A stretch of DNA of 64,000 nucleotides from an uncultured Aquimarina sp. Its GTDB lineage: Bacteria > Bacteroidota > Bacteroidia > Flavobacteriales > Flavobacteriaceae. Shown one piece after another: positions 1 to 9,300 of the stretch. The DNA lies in contig CANMTP010000009.1 of assembly GCA_947500845.1 (NCBI GenBank), positions 62,001-126,000 on the forward strand. Direction: 5' to 3'. Numbering within the stretch: the first letter of the stretch is position 1; each line of letters begins with the position of its first letter. The notes under the pieces were generated by a model that did not search any database, was not told the DNA's origin, and saw only the letters and a program-made list of their open reading frames with translations. The translations under genes and the position numbers were made by a program.

Positions 1-1680
1 TATATCGGCTCTGAAACCCAAATGCTCGACTTACAGGATATCGTAACAGGCAAGGCGATATATGGTATCGATGCTTCCACAGAAAATGCGAAAGTGGCCG
101 TGATAATGCGATGCCCTGTTGTTGGGGGAAAAGCACGGTCCTTTAATTATACCGAGGCACGAAAAATCAATGGAGTTCTTGAGGTGTTCGAGATTGAAGG
201 GGCCGGTATTCCGCCCCAGTTGAACAAGCCGTTGGGAGGAATTGTGGTGGTGGCCAACAACACTTGGGCGGCAATGAAAGGCCGGGATGCCTTGTCGGTA
301 ACCTGGGATTTTGGCCCAAATGCAGATTACGATTCTGTACAACATCAGGATGCACTCATAAAGGAACTCGGCAAAAAGGGAACCGCACGCAGGGAGCACG
401 GTATGGTAAAACGGACCTTCGATAATAGTAACAATAAAATAATCGAAACCACCTACAGGGCACCATATTATGCCCACGGCACCATCGAACCGCCCTGTGC
501 CACGTCAAAAATAGAGAACGGAAAATGCCATATATGGGCACCCACCCAGCATCCGCAATTTGCCCGGGACGCTGTGGCCGATGCGCTTGGGATGGAGAAA
601 AATGACGTCATTGTAAACGTCACGCTGCTCGGCGGCGGTTTCGGTAGAAAGTCGAAGCCCGACTATGTCGTGGAAGCAGCCGTTATTGCCAAGGAAACAG
701 GACACCCCATTCGTCTTTTGTGGACCCGTGAGGATGATGTACACCACGACTTCTACCACGCGATAAGTGCCCAGAATATTAAGGTTGCCATAAATAAGAA
801 CAATAAGGTGGTAGGCTGGTACCATAAAACAGCATTTCCGTCCATTGGCGCAACATCAGATGCCTCGGTCATTGAACCTACAGATGCAGAAATGGGTCTT
901 GGTGCAGCGGGATTGCCCTACGACATTCCCGCACTCTGTTTGGAATCGCTTCCCGCTCAATCGAGCACGCGCATCGGTTGGGTACGTTCCGTATCCAATA
1001 TTCATCACGTTTTTGCCATTGGCAGTATGGTCGATGCCATAGCGCTTGCACGAAATATGGACCCGGCAGAAAACCTGTTGGATTTACTGGGAACCGATAG
1101 AAGTTTGCAATTCGAGGATGTGAAGGCCGAAGCTGTCTGGAATTACGGTGAAAAACTAGAAGATTTCCCTTTTGAAACGGCAAGGTTGCGAAAGGTCATC
1201 GAAGAGGTAGTGAAAAAAACCGATTGGGGCAAAAGCCTGCCCAAGGGAAGGGCTCAGGGTATTTTTGCCCATCGCAGTTTCTTGACCTACGTGGCCTGTG
1301 TGGTCGAGGTAGAAGTAGATAGCTCGGGAAATATTACTATTCCAGAAGTGCACTATGCAGTGGACTGCGGTGTGGTGGTCAATAGAGACAGAGTGGTTTC
1401 CCAGTTTGAAGGCGGAGCAATTTTCGCAACAAGCTTAGCACTTAACAGTGAAATCACTTATAAAAACGGCCGTGTACAACAGAACAATTTTGATGGTTAC
1501 CAGATGGCAAGAATGCCACAATCACCCCAAAATATTTATGTGCATATTATGGAAAGTGACGAAAAACCTACAGGAGTTGGAGAGCCACCCGTGCCACCCT
1601 TTATCCCAGCCCTGTGTAACGCAATTTTCAAAGCTACGGGACAGCGTGTGACACAACTTCCTGTTGATTTAAATAATTAA
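1..1680 (+). CDS. IorB-like molybdopterin-binding oxidoreductase subunit (5' end outside window)
   Basis: The reading frame is open from the first base (Y-I-G-S-E-T-Q before the first Met at base 22), so the gene begins upstream of the window; about 559 residues are visible, and IorB-type subunits are usually 700-780. It belongs to the xanthine dehydrogenase family large subunits, close to isoquinoline 1-oxidoreductase beta subunit and aldehyde dehydrogenase Moco subunits, which hydroxylate N-heterocycles or aldehydes with a small 2Fe-2S partner. Visible marks are the Moco-binding glycine stretch GGGFGRK near residue 211, the RIGWVRSVSN segment, and GVGEP near residue 525 holding the catalytic Glu typical of the family. 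The 2Fe-2S subunit is not in view and may lie upstream. The substrate cannot be told. Confidence 0.88.
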   Translation, partial: YIGSETQMLDLQDIVTGKAIYGIDASTENAKVAVIMRCPVVGGKARSFNYTEARKINGVLEVFEIEGAGIPPQLNKPLGGIVVVANNTWAAMKGRDALSVTWDFGPNADYDSVQHQDALIKELGKKGTARREHGMVKRTFDNSNNKIIETTYRAPYYAHGTIEPPCATSKIENGKCHIWAPTQHPQFARDAVADALGMEKNDVIVNVTLLGGGFGRKSKPDYVVEAAVIAKETGHPIRLLWTREDDVHHDFYHAISAQNIKVAINKNNKVVGWYHKTAFPSIGATSDASVIEPTDAEMGLGAAGLPYDIPALCLESLPAQSSTRIGWVRSVSNIHHVFAIGSMVDAIALARNMDPAENLLDLLGTDRSLQFEDVKAEAVWNYGEKLEDFPFETARLRKVIEEVVKKTDWGKSLPKGRAQGIFAHRSFLTYVACVVEVEVDSSGNITIPEVHYAVDCGVVVNRDRVVSQFEGGAIFATSLALNSEITYKNGRVQQNNFDGYQMARMPQSPQNIYVHIMESDEKPTGVGEPPVPPFIPALCNAIFKATGQRVTQLPVDLNN

Positions 1681-1721
1681 AAAACAATGGGTTGTCAATA
1701 CTTCCCAAGCAGCCTCTTTTT

Positions 1722-1925
1722 TTAATCCAGCAATTCCTCAAGGTTATCAGAGGAAAGTTCTTCCAAATCTTTGATTTGACGCAAACGCACTGTCAATTTA
1801 TCAAAGTTGGTGCGGTACTGCCCCGGCGATATGCCTACGTGTTTTCTAAACATCCGGCTAAAATAAGAGGGCTTGCCATAACCTAAAATCCACCGAACTG
1901 TATGCTCAAGTTTACGCCACGCCAT
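1722..1925 (-). pseudogene. AraC-family C-terminal fragment (decayed paralogue of the 5149-6171 regulator)
   Basis: Only the last part of an AraC-type HTH domain survives (…PSYFSRMFRKHVGISPGQYR…), with a short unrelated-looking N-terminus and no effector domain. Bases 1801-1880 match 5225-5304 with about five differences in 80, so this is a duplicated and truncated copy of the nearby AraC gene, not an independent small regulator. Its C-terminus ends in SSDNLEELLD, which lets one infer the ancestral ending of the paralogue. Any product would carry a single HTH; a functional role is unlikely but cannot be excluded. Confidence 0.75.
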
Positions 1926-2131
1926 TTATCAGGCACTATCAATACTAGCACCACAACAAAATCCTTTAGAGTGCAGATAAACAGGTCTAAGGTATTCCCA
2001 TTCCCAAGTTTCTGGAATAGTAGTATATGCAATGGCTTTTTTTTAAAAAGTACATAGGATACCTTAAAAAAGTGACATAAGAGATAAAGAACCATATATA
2101 CATTTGAAGTAAACTTAAAAAATCGATAAAA
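1926..2131 (+). promoter_or_regulatory. Upstream region of the hydrolase operon with a candidate activator site
   Basis: This AT-rich gap ends in a TACATTTG box (2099-2106), a good match to the Bacteroidota -7 consensus TAnnTTTG. Exactly 27 bp before it starts GTGACATAAG (2072), and another ACATAGG lies at 2052. The same 27-bp geometry with a similar half-site occurs before 57688 and, on the minus strand, before 63482. No consistent -33 TTTG is seen, which would fit an activator-dependent promoter. The rest of the gap shows nothing recognisable. Confidence 0.4.
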
Positions 2132-3091
2132 ATGAGAACACTTGCATTATATGTACTTATTGTTTTACTTCTCTTGCATACTGACAAGGTTGAAGCCCAA
2201 ACCTTTGACAACACTTTTGAACACAAAGTAGGTGTAGTCGATGACAACATCAAAATTCATTACGTCATTGGCGGCAAGGGCGACCCTGTTCTACTGATAC
2301 ACGGTTGGCCACAACTTTGGTACGAATGGAGACAGGTAATGCCCGCTTTGGCAGAAAATCATACGGTTATTGCCATAGATATGCCGGGTTTTGGGCTATC
2401 TTCCAAACCGCGCTCGGGCTATGACCATAAAACCATTGCGGGATACATCGCCCAGCTTATCAAACAGTTGGGGTATGACAGTATAAATCTTGTTGGTCAC
2501 GATATGGGCGGCGGGGTGGCCTATTCATTGGCGGCCACCAATCAAGAACTTATAAAAAAGCTGGCCATCGTTGAAATGGTGGTACCAGGTTTCGGCCTGG
2601 AACAGGCGATGGATAACTCTACCGGTCACGGTATGTGGCATTTGTCATTCTTGGCAGAGCCAGACCTTCCCGTCACATTGATTACCGGTAAGGAAGATGT
2701 TTTCTTTCCCTGGTTCTACAAAAAATTTGCCCATAACCCAGCGGCTTTTGATAAAGAGGATATTGATTATTACATCGCTGCCTTTTCCGCTTCGGGGGCT
2801 TTAAACGCAACATTGCAGTACTACCAGAATTTCTTCGTGGATGCCGAGCAGAACAAAGTGTTGGCACTAAACAAACTGAAAATGCCGGTACTGGCCATTG
2901 GAGGGGAATATATTATGCGCGATGCACCTTTACAATCACTGCGACAAGTGGCGGTCAATGTTACGGGTGGCATCATACCCGATTGCGGTCATTGGGTAGC
3001 CGAAGAGCAGCCTGAGTTTCTGGCAAGCACCCTAAAGGAATTCTTTTCGACCAAAAATTACCAATACCCGGCAAACCCTAAAATCGATTGA
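2132..3091 (+). CDS. Secreted alpha/beta hydrolase, epoxide-hydrolase-like
   Basis: 319 residues. An N-terminal signal peptide (hydrophobic residues about 4-16, cut probably after VEAQ) suggests export to the periplasm. The fold is clear: the oxyanion-hole motif HGWP at 57-60, a nucleophile elbow GHDMGG with Asp124, and a catalytic His near 287 in DCGHW. An Asp nucleophile with HGWP is the pattern of epoxide hydrolases and haloalkane dehalogenases, which hydrolyse through an alkyl-enzyme ester. The cap domain is short and the substrate is unknown. It is the first gene of a likely operon with the barrel-like protein at 3100 and the dehydrogenase at 3873. The ATG follows an A-rich leader, normal for this phylum. 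Confidence 0.85.
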   Translation: MRTLALYVLIVLLLLHTDKVEAQTFDNTFEHKVGVVDDNIKIHYVIGGKGDPVLLIHGWPQLWYEWRQVMPALAENHTVIAIDMPGFGLSSKPRSGYDHKTIAGYIAQLIKQLGYDSINLVGHDMGGGVAYSLAATNQELIKKLAIVEMVVPGFGLEQAMDNSTGHGMWHLSFLAEPDLPVTLITGKEDVFFPWFYKKFAHNPAAFDKEDIDYYIAAFSASGALNATLQYYQNFFVDAEQNKVLALNKLKMPVLAIGGEYIMRDAPLQSLRQVAVNVTGGIIPDCGHWVAEEQPEFLASTLKEFFSTKNYQYPANPKID

Positions 3092-3099
3092 AACTAGTA

Positions 3100-3846
3100 A
3101 TGGACAATGTATGTCATAAAAAATTTAGGATTATGCTCTTTTTACTGCTCATTTGGATGGCAGGTGCAAAAACTCAGGCCCAGACCAGTGAGGTTGCAAC
3201 GAGTATGAGGCACGATTACGTAACCTGGTTAAGGGCATTGATTCAATATGATTTCAAAAATGAGGATTTTTATATGTGGAATGCCCCCCAGCTATTTTTT
3301 ATAGAGGATGGCACGCGTTTTAACCAGTTTTCCAACCTCACGACCATAGGTTATCGGTTCAATAAAAAACAATCATCCATAGCCTTAGGCCACGAGGCGG
3401 GATACATTAGGGATTTTGGTTTTATGAGCAGCAGTTCCGTACTGCTTACCCACAATATGACCTGGGGCAATACCACGGTATTTCATCTAGCTATGGCCGA
3501 ATGGTTGGGAACATTCGAGGTCAGGGATACTGACAATGCCATTCCGTTTGATATCAGGACAAGTTATTTTGTGAATTTCATTGTTCCCCTTAATAAAAAA
3601 TGGGATTTGGATTTGGCGAACCATTTTTTCTTCCAGCAATTCGGGGAAACCTTTTCGCACAACAGGTTACAGTTGGGGTTTCGGTATCATTTTTCCGATA
3701 AACTTCTGGTAGAGCTGGCCTATCACAATTGGTGGTTCGATAGCACCTCAAATGTTCCCGCCCTTATGAACCATAACCTATATGTCAATTGGATAATTCT
3801 TTTAAAAGCGTCCAACAAGAACAAATCGAAAGAAATACACTATTAA
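3100..3846 (+). CDS. Predicted outer-membrane beta-barrel-like protein
   Basis: About 248 residues. A TTG at 3088 would overlap the hydrolase stop; the ATG at 3100 is preferred because it gives a short basic n-region followed by a hydrophobic segment and an AQAQ-like cleavage site. After the signal, the protein has alternating polar/aromatic strands rich in Trp, Tyr and Phe, with repeated patterns such as LGFRYHF and AYHNWWF, typical of small outer-membrane barrels. It resembles DUF2490-type barrels in general character, but I cannot name the family with certainty. It directly follows the secreted hydrolase, so a role in uptake or export of that enzyme's substrate is an inference from context only. 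Confidence 0.6.
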   Translation: MDNVCHKKFRIMLFLLLIWMAGAKTQAQTSEVATSMRHDYVTWLRALIQYDFKNEDFYMWNAPQLFFIEDGTRFNQFSNLTTIGYRFNKKQSSIALGHEAGYIRDFGFMSSSSVLLTHNMTWGNTTVFHLAMAEWLGTFEVRDTDNAIPFDIRTSYFVNFIVPLNKKWDLDLANHFFFQQFGETFSHNRLQLGFRYHFSDKLLVELAYHNWWFDSTSNVPALMNHNLYVNWIILLKASNKNKSKEIHY

Positions 3847-3872
3847 GAATCACATTAAAAAAATACACTATT

Positions 3873-4913
3873 ATGAAAGCATCTTTATACTACGGAAAGG
3901 AAGACATTCGAATCGGAAATGTACCGGATCCTAAAATAATTGACCCTACCGATGCCATTGTACGCATCACCCACTCCTGTATCTGCGGCTCCGACCTCTG
4001 GTTTTATCGGGGATACTGGCCACATTGGAAAGAAGGATACCGCACCGGACACGAGTGGATGGGTATTGTCGTTGAGGTCGGCTCGTCAGTATCAACAATC
4101 AAAAAAGGAGACCGCGTACTGGCGCCCTTCGCGTTTTCAGATGGTAGTTGTGAGGCCTGTGAAGATGGCGTGCCCACATCTTGCCACCACGGAGGGTTTT
4201 GGGGCGGTGAAAATAATGGAGGGCAGGCCGAGGCGATTCGTGCACCGTTTGCAGATGCCACATTGGTCAAAGTACCTGGGAATGCGGATAACGACCAAAA
4301 ACTACTGAAGGCCATACTTCCCCTTACCGATGTGATGGGCACAGGTTATCACGCAGCGTATACCGCAGGGGTAAGACCGGGCCGTACCGTGGCCGTGGTG
4401 GGCGATGGTGCCGTAGGCCTTTGTGGTGTACTTGCGGCTAAAAAGTTAGGAGCCGAACGTATCATACTGCTGGGTTCACACGACGACCGTATTCAAATAG
4501 CCAGAAAGTTCGGGGCAACAGATGTTGTCAAAAAAAGGGGTGACGAAGCAATAGCAGCGGTAATGGAATTGAGTGGTCACGGAGTTCAGCACGTCTTGGA
4601 ATGTGTTGGTACTGACATTTCAATGCAAACGGCACTCAAAATAGTTAGACCAGGAGGCAGGATAGGATATGTGGGCGTACCCCACGGTGAAAGCCCTTTA
4701 GATATCGGACTTATGTTCAGCAATAACATAACCGTTTCGGGCGGGGTAGCTCCCGTTCGCAATTATATTCCTGAGCTTTTGGATGATGTATTAAATGAAA
4801 GAATTGACCCCAGCCCTGTACTTAACCTTGAAATCACCTTGGATGAAGTTTTGAAAGGCTATCAGGCTATGGACCAACGGGAAGCCATTAAGGTTATGGT
4901 CGTAAATAGATGA
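3873..4913 (+). CDS. Zinc-dependent alcohol dehydrogenase (MDR family)
   Basis: 346 residues from the ATG at 3873 (MKASLYYGKED); an in-frame upstream ATG at 3789 lies inside the previous gene and would add 28 untypical residues. It carries the GroES-like domain with catalytic-zinc ligands in CICGSD and GHEWMG, a structural-zinc loop SCEACEDGVPTSC, and a Rossmann domain with AVVGDGAVGL. This is the layout of threonine-dehydrogenase/formaldehyde-dehydrogenase-like medium-chain enzymes that oxidise alcohols or reduce aldehydes with NAD(P). It ends the operon started by the hydrolase; a hydrolase yielding an alcohol followed by an alcohol dehydrogenase is a sensible pathway, but the substrate is not evident. 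Confidence 0.88.
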   Translation: MKASLYYGKEDIRIGNVPDPKIIDPTDAIVRITHSCICGSDLWFYRGYWPHWKEGYRTGHEWMGIVVEVGSSVSTIKKGDRVLAPFAFSDGSCEACEDGVPTSCHHGGFWGGENNGGQAEAIRAPFADATLVKVPGNADNDQKLLKAILPLTDVMGTGYHAAYTAGVRPGRTVAVVGDGAVGLCGVLAAKKLGAERIILLGSHDDRIQIARKFGATDVVKKRGDEAIAAVMELSGHGVQHVLECVGTDISMQTALKIVRPGGRIGYVGVPHGESPLDIGLMFSNNITVSGGVAPVRNYIPELLDDVLNERIDPSPVLNLEITLDEVLKGYQAMDQREAIKVMVVNR

Positions 4914-4950
4914 TGATGTAGGCGGCTAGAACTCTGTAAAAAGTGAAAAT

Positions 4951-5070
4951 ATTCGGGGTATTGAAGAACGGGATATGACCAACTCCGACGAAATCGAAAA
5001 TCCAGTGAAAGAAGTTCTCATCTCTTTTGGTAAAATCACCGTTCTGTATAATAATATCTCATTGAACTCG
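4951..5070 (+). pseudogene. Remnant of a short-chain dehydrogenase
   Basis: Between the dehydrogenase and the AraC gene, the frame starting at 4951 reads …RDMTNSDEIENPVKEVLISF then GKITVLYNN. This matches the middle of classical SDR enzymes: the DVTN…V segment, the FGKIDVL strand and the NNAG motif (here NN with the AG lost). Neither the N-terminal TGxxxGIG nucleotide site nor the YxxxK catalytic part is present nearby, so it is a short decayed piece. It shows that another SDR gene once stood here, in line with the many SDR genes in the window. Confidence 0.6.
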
Positions 5071-5148
5071 TCTCAAATTCATTTACACAAGATTTTAAGA
5101 CTGAATCTTAAACTTAAAACGACTTTTTAGTCCAGCAATGCCTTAATG

Positions 5149-6171
5149 TTATCGGGAGATAGTCCTATCCAAACCCCCGCTTTCCAGCCCGACAGGCACG
5201 GCCCGCAAGCGTACTATCAATTTCTCAAAGTTGGTGCGGTACTGCCCTGGCGATATGCCTACGTGCTTTCTGAACATCCGGCTAAAATAAGAGGGATTGT
5301 CATAGTCCAGCAGATAGCAGATTTCAGAAACGGTAAGCCTAGAATGCAGCAACTTGCACTTGGCGGCCAGCATACAGCGTTCGGTGAGCATCACCTTGGC
5401 CGTCTTGCCAAAGGCGCTAATGAGGTGCTCGTTCAAGTAATTGGGGTGTATGGCCAAAGCATCGGCAAACTCACCGACCATTGGGCGTTTTATGCCCTTG
5501 TTCTGAAGTCCATCCACAAAATAGTTTTCCATCAATTGTATAAATTGCAGACTGATGATGCTGGGGAATTCAGGGGCAGTGGGGAAGGCCTTTGTCTGTA
5601 ACAGCCCCTGATTGGCCTTGAGCAAAAAGAGCAGTTCGAGCGTCCAAAGCGATATCAGTTCATAGCCTATCCAGTTCTTGCTGTTTACCTTACTGTTGAT
5701 ACGTGCCAATACACTTACAAAATCATCAAATAATTTGGGGTCTTTAATAGTGACCAGTCCTTTGCTGAGTAGCATAGGAAATTCTGAATACATATTGCGC
5801 TGATAGTCAATGCCGGACAAAAACTGTTTTGAAAACGCCAAAAAATATCCCTCGGCGTTTTCCATCAGTTCCCATCGCTTTATCTGGCCGGGTATCGAAA
5901 TATAGATGCTTCCCTTTTGTGCCACGATGGGCCGGTCTTGGTTCACCTTTACCATCGTACCGTTGGTCAGGGCAATGAAGAGGTAAAAATCCTGAACGTA
6001 GCTTGTCGGCACGGCTGAGGTGATGGTATCGAGAATCTGTAGTTTTCCTGCGTAAAAGCTGGCCTTGCCATCGGGAAAACGTAAGATGGTGGCCTTTTCG
6101 AGCCTGCCGTTGAGTCGATGCGCCCAATCGGAAAGCCCCATTTTTGGTATGCCTGTTGGATGTATATTCAT
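5149..6171 (-). CDS. AraC-family transcriptional regulator
   Basis: 340 residues. The N-terminal two thirds form a cupin-like sensing domain (residues about 20-190), and the C-terminal third is a double-HTH AraC domain ending in DNPSYFSRMFRKHVGISPGQYR. It faces away from the sigma-54 activator at 6335, sharing a 160-bp divergent promoter region that holds a near-palindrome at 6196-6213 (CCAAAGTTTAAATTTTGG). The C-terminal tail seems frameshifted: in another frame the DNA encodes LSPDNIKALLD, matching the SSDNLEELLD tail of the fragment at 1722, whereas the annotated frame reads into PVGLESGGLDRTISR. The HTH is upstream of the shift, so the protein may still work. It is a candidate regulator of the hydrolase operon. 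Confidence 0.85.
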   Translation of the reverse strand: MNIHPTGIPKMGLSDWAHRLNGRLEKATILRFPDGKASFYAGKLQILDTITSAVPTSYVQDFYLFIALTNGTMVKVNQDRPIVAQKGSIYISIPGQIKRWELMENAEGYFLAFSKQFLSGIDYQRNMYSEFPMLLSKGLVTIKDPKLFDDFVSVLARINSKVNSKNWIGYELISLWTLELLFLLKANQGLLQTKAFPTAPEFPSIISLQFIQLMENYFVDGLQNKGIKRPMVGEFADALAIHPNYLNEHLISAFGKTAKVMLTERCMLAAKCKLLHSRLTVSEICYLLDYDNPSYFSRMFRKHVGISPGQYRTNFEKLIVRLRAVPVGLESGGLDRTISR

Positions 6172-6301
6172 AGCTACAGGAATACCAAGAGCTAGCCAAA
6201 GTTTAAATTTTGGTCAAAACTTTGACTATCAGAATTTTATAATGTAAATAAAAATGGGAAAATGATATTTTCTTAAAGTTTTTACTAAAATACATAAGAA
6301 A

Positions 6302-6320
6302 TTCCTAAATTTATTAGGAA
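6302..6320. promoter_or_regulatory. Perfect inverted repeat just upstream of the sigma-54 activator gene
   Basis: TTCCTAA-ATTTA-TTAGGAA, arms of 7 bp (9 of 10 if extended outward), ends 14 bp before the ATG at 6335. It may be an operator overlapping the transcription start (a TAAATTTA sequence at 6306-6313 resembles a -7 box) or an RNA hairpin close to the start codon. The sequence alone does not decide which. Confidence 0.45.
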
Positions 6321-6334
6321 ATTAATTGAAGAAT

Positions 6335-9300
6335 ATGCTTGCCACAGACAAAGAAATCATCCGCCAACTCAAAGAAGAAAAACAGTTTAAGGAAACCCTG
6401 CTGGGCATTAGCGAGGCGGTAGCACAAATACAGGACAGAAAAGAACTGTTGAAAACCATTCTTGATGGTGTAAAACCCATTTTTGGCTTTTACGATGTAG
6501 GATTGTTCGTTTTTGATGGTAAGGGAAATATTAGCGATTGGGCAACTGTGATGCCCGAAATTTCGGAATCGGAAGTCAACAGAAAGATACATCAATCCGG
6601 AATCGAAAAAGTTAGCTTCCGTGATTCTGCTTTGGAAGCTATTTATAAGCAAGTCAATGAAAGACCCATCATATTTCCATATTCAGAAGAATTTTTTAAA
6701 CGCTTTCCAGATGACTATCAATGGGACACTTTAAAAGAACTTGGCTATCAAGAATCATTATTTTCAAAATTGACAACTGGCGGTAAAACTTTAGGAATGC
6801 TATCGTTTAACTCAACTGAGCCAGGCTTCTTTCAAGAATCCCAATTCCCCCTCTTCCAGGCCATTGCCGACCAACTGGCCGTGGCGGTAAGCAACGTACT
6901 GGCCAATGAAGCGCTCATCGAAGAAAAACAGCTCACCGAAAAACTGCTTGGCATCAGCGAGGCGTTGGTGAACGTAAGCCAACGTGACCAGCTATTTCAC
7001 ATCATCACCGAAAAAATTGGAAAGCTACTTCCGATGGACGACCTGGCCATTATAATTCTTAATGAAGACAAAACGCAGTGGAAGGATATTTCGATAGAAA
7101 GAAACTTTGCCAAAACCAACGAAACAACCGAATTGTTGGCAAAAAAAGGCTTTAACCAATGGCAGCCTTTAGATAGTCTTGTAAAGAGACTATTGGTCTC
7201 TACCGAAATAATGACTATAGAAGATTACAGAGGGCATAACGATTTTCCATCGGATTTTTTGGATATGCTTGAAAACGAAGGTTTGATTGAGTTTATGCAT
7301 ACCCCTTTGAAAATGGCTGATGAACCATTCGGCGCACTCGTTTTTGATGTCAAAGTGCATGGCACGTATTCTGAAAAAGACTTCCCCCTCTTCCAGGCCA
7401 TTGCCCACCAGCTGGCCGTAGCGGTGAGCAATGTGTTGGCCAACGAGCGACTGGTGGAGGAAAAACAACTCACTGAAAAGCTGCTCGGCATCAGTGAGGC
7501 ACTTGTCAACGTAAGCCAGCGCAATCAGCTCTTCCACATCATCACCGAAAAAATAGGCCAACTGCTGCCGATGGACGACCTGGCTATTGTGATTCTGAAT
7601 GAGGACAAGACCCAGTGGAAAGACATCAGTATTGAAAGGGAACTCATTCCTGAAAAAATTCACGGGAAATTGGTTACAGCTGGTTTTGACAGTTGGTTGG
7701 ACAATAATAGTCTGGTCGAAAAACTCATTTCGACCACAGAAATAATGACCATAGATGATTATAGGGCATATAAAGACTTTCCAGTAGCATTTTTAAATAT
7801 TCTTGAAGAGGATGGCCTCTTAGAGTATATGCATACCCCTTTACGAATTGGCAATGAGGCTTTTGGTTCACTGATTTTCGATTCCAAGGAAACCGGTACC
7901 TACACCGAAAAAGACTTCCCCCTCTTCCAGGCCATAGCCGACCAGCTGGCCGTAGCGGTGAGCAATGTACTGGCCAATGAAGCGCTCATAGAAGAAAAAC
8001 AGTTTAAGGAAACTTTGCTCATTATAAGTGAAGCCGTAGCAAGCATTAAAGATAGAAAAGAGTTGTTTGAAGTTATCTTCGAACGAATTAAGCCAATCTT
8101 CAATTTTTATGATATTGGCCTTTTTGTCTTGAACGATTCTGAAAAAAAGCTTTATGACTGGTCTGTTCGATACGGTCTTACGCTTGATTCAGAAGGTACC
8201 GAAGCAATGACGGAAGATGCAGAGAGTTACGCTGAACTTGATGTGTCAGAGGGGTCCTTCCTAGAATGGGTATTAACAACAGGTGAAACAGGCTGTTATG
8301 TGATTAATCTGTCCGAGCGGGCACAAACCTTCCCCATATTTGAGCAAACAAAACTTATACTGGATTATGGTTATCAAGACTGCTTAATAAGTCTACTAAA
8401 AAACCAAGGAAAAACCATTGGCTTTTTGTGTCTTAATTCCCTTGAAAAAGACTTTTTCCTCAAAGAACAGTTCCCCCTCTTCCAGGCCATAGCCGACCAG
8501 TTGGCCGTGGCGGTAAGCAACGTACTGGCTAATGAAGCGCTCATCACCGAAAAGAAAAAGACCGAAGACCTTCTGGCCGTCACCGAGAGCATTGCCAACA
8601 TCACCTCTGGCCCAGAGCTGATACGTGCCATCTTTAAAAAATTACACAGGGTGTTCCCCTTCGATGAAATAGGGCTCTTTCATTTAGACTTTGAAAATGA
8701 GCGGGAACGCGACCTTACGGTATATAACGATTACAATCTAGGAAGCCCTGATACAAAACATAACGCAAACGGACTGTTGGAATGGATGCCCATCAGGCAA
8801 TGTACCACCTACCTATCGGAATCATTGATAATTGAAGGCACCGAGATTTATGAACAGCTGCACCACCCGCCATTCAAAGACCCGAAAAACCGCATATTTA
8901 AACAAATCATTGCCGGTCCGCTAAAGCAGGGCGACCAGATTATAGGTATGCTCTGCTTTTGGAGTAAAAAAGAAAATGCCTTTAACGGGCAGCAATCACT
9001 TTTTAAGTCCATCAGCGACCAAGTGGGCGTGGCATTGAGCAATATCATTGCCAATGAAAACATTGAACAACGCGAACGCGAAAAAGCCTTGCAGTTACAG
9101 CTTACCAGCGCTCTCGATACCCATACCGGTTGGCACCAGAACTTTAAACAGCTTATTGAACCTATGCAGAGGCATCTTGACGCCACATTGGTCATCGTAA
9201 CATTACGGCCCGACAACGGTCAAACGCACGACATAGCCCTTCAAAGAATAGCTGCCAATGAGTACCGGTACTGGCAGATGAATGAATTTAATGATTTTAT

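Noticed and set aside
5146..5601. 151-codon plus-strand ORF opposite the AraC gene
   Set aside because: Antisense shadow of a well-supported AraC coding region.
6845..8545. CRISPR-like regular repeats
   Set aside because: The repeats are coding, about 540 bp apart and belong to GAF domain borders; no CRISPR array or cas gene was seen in the window.
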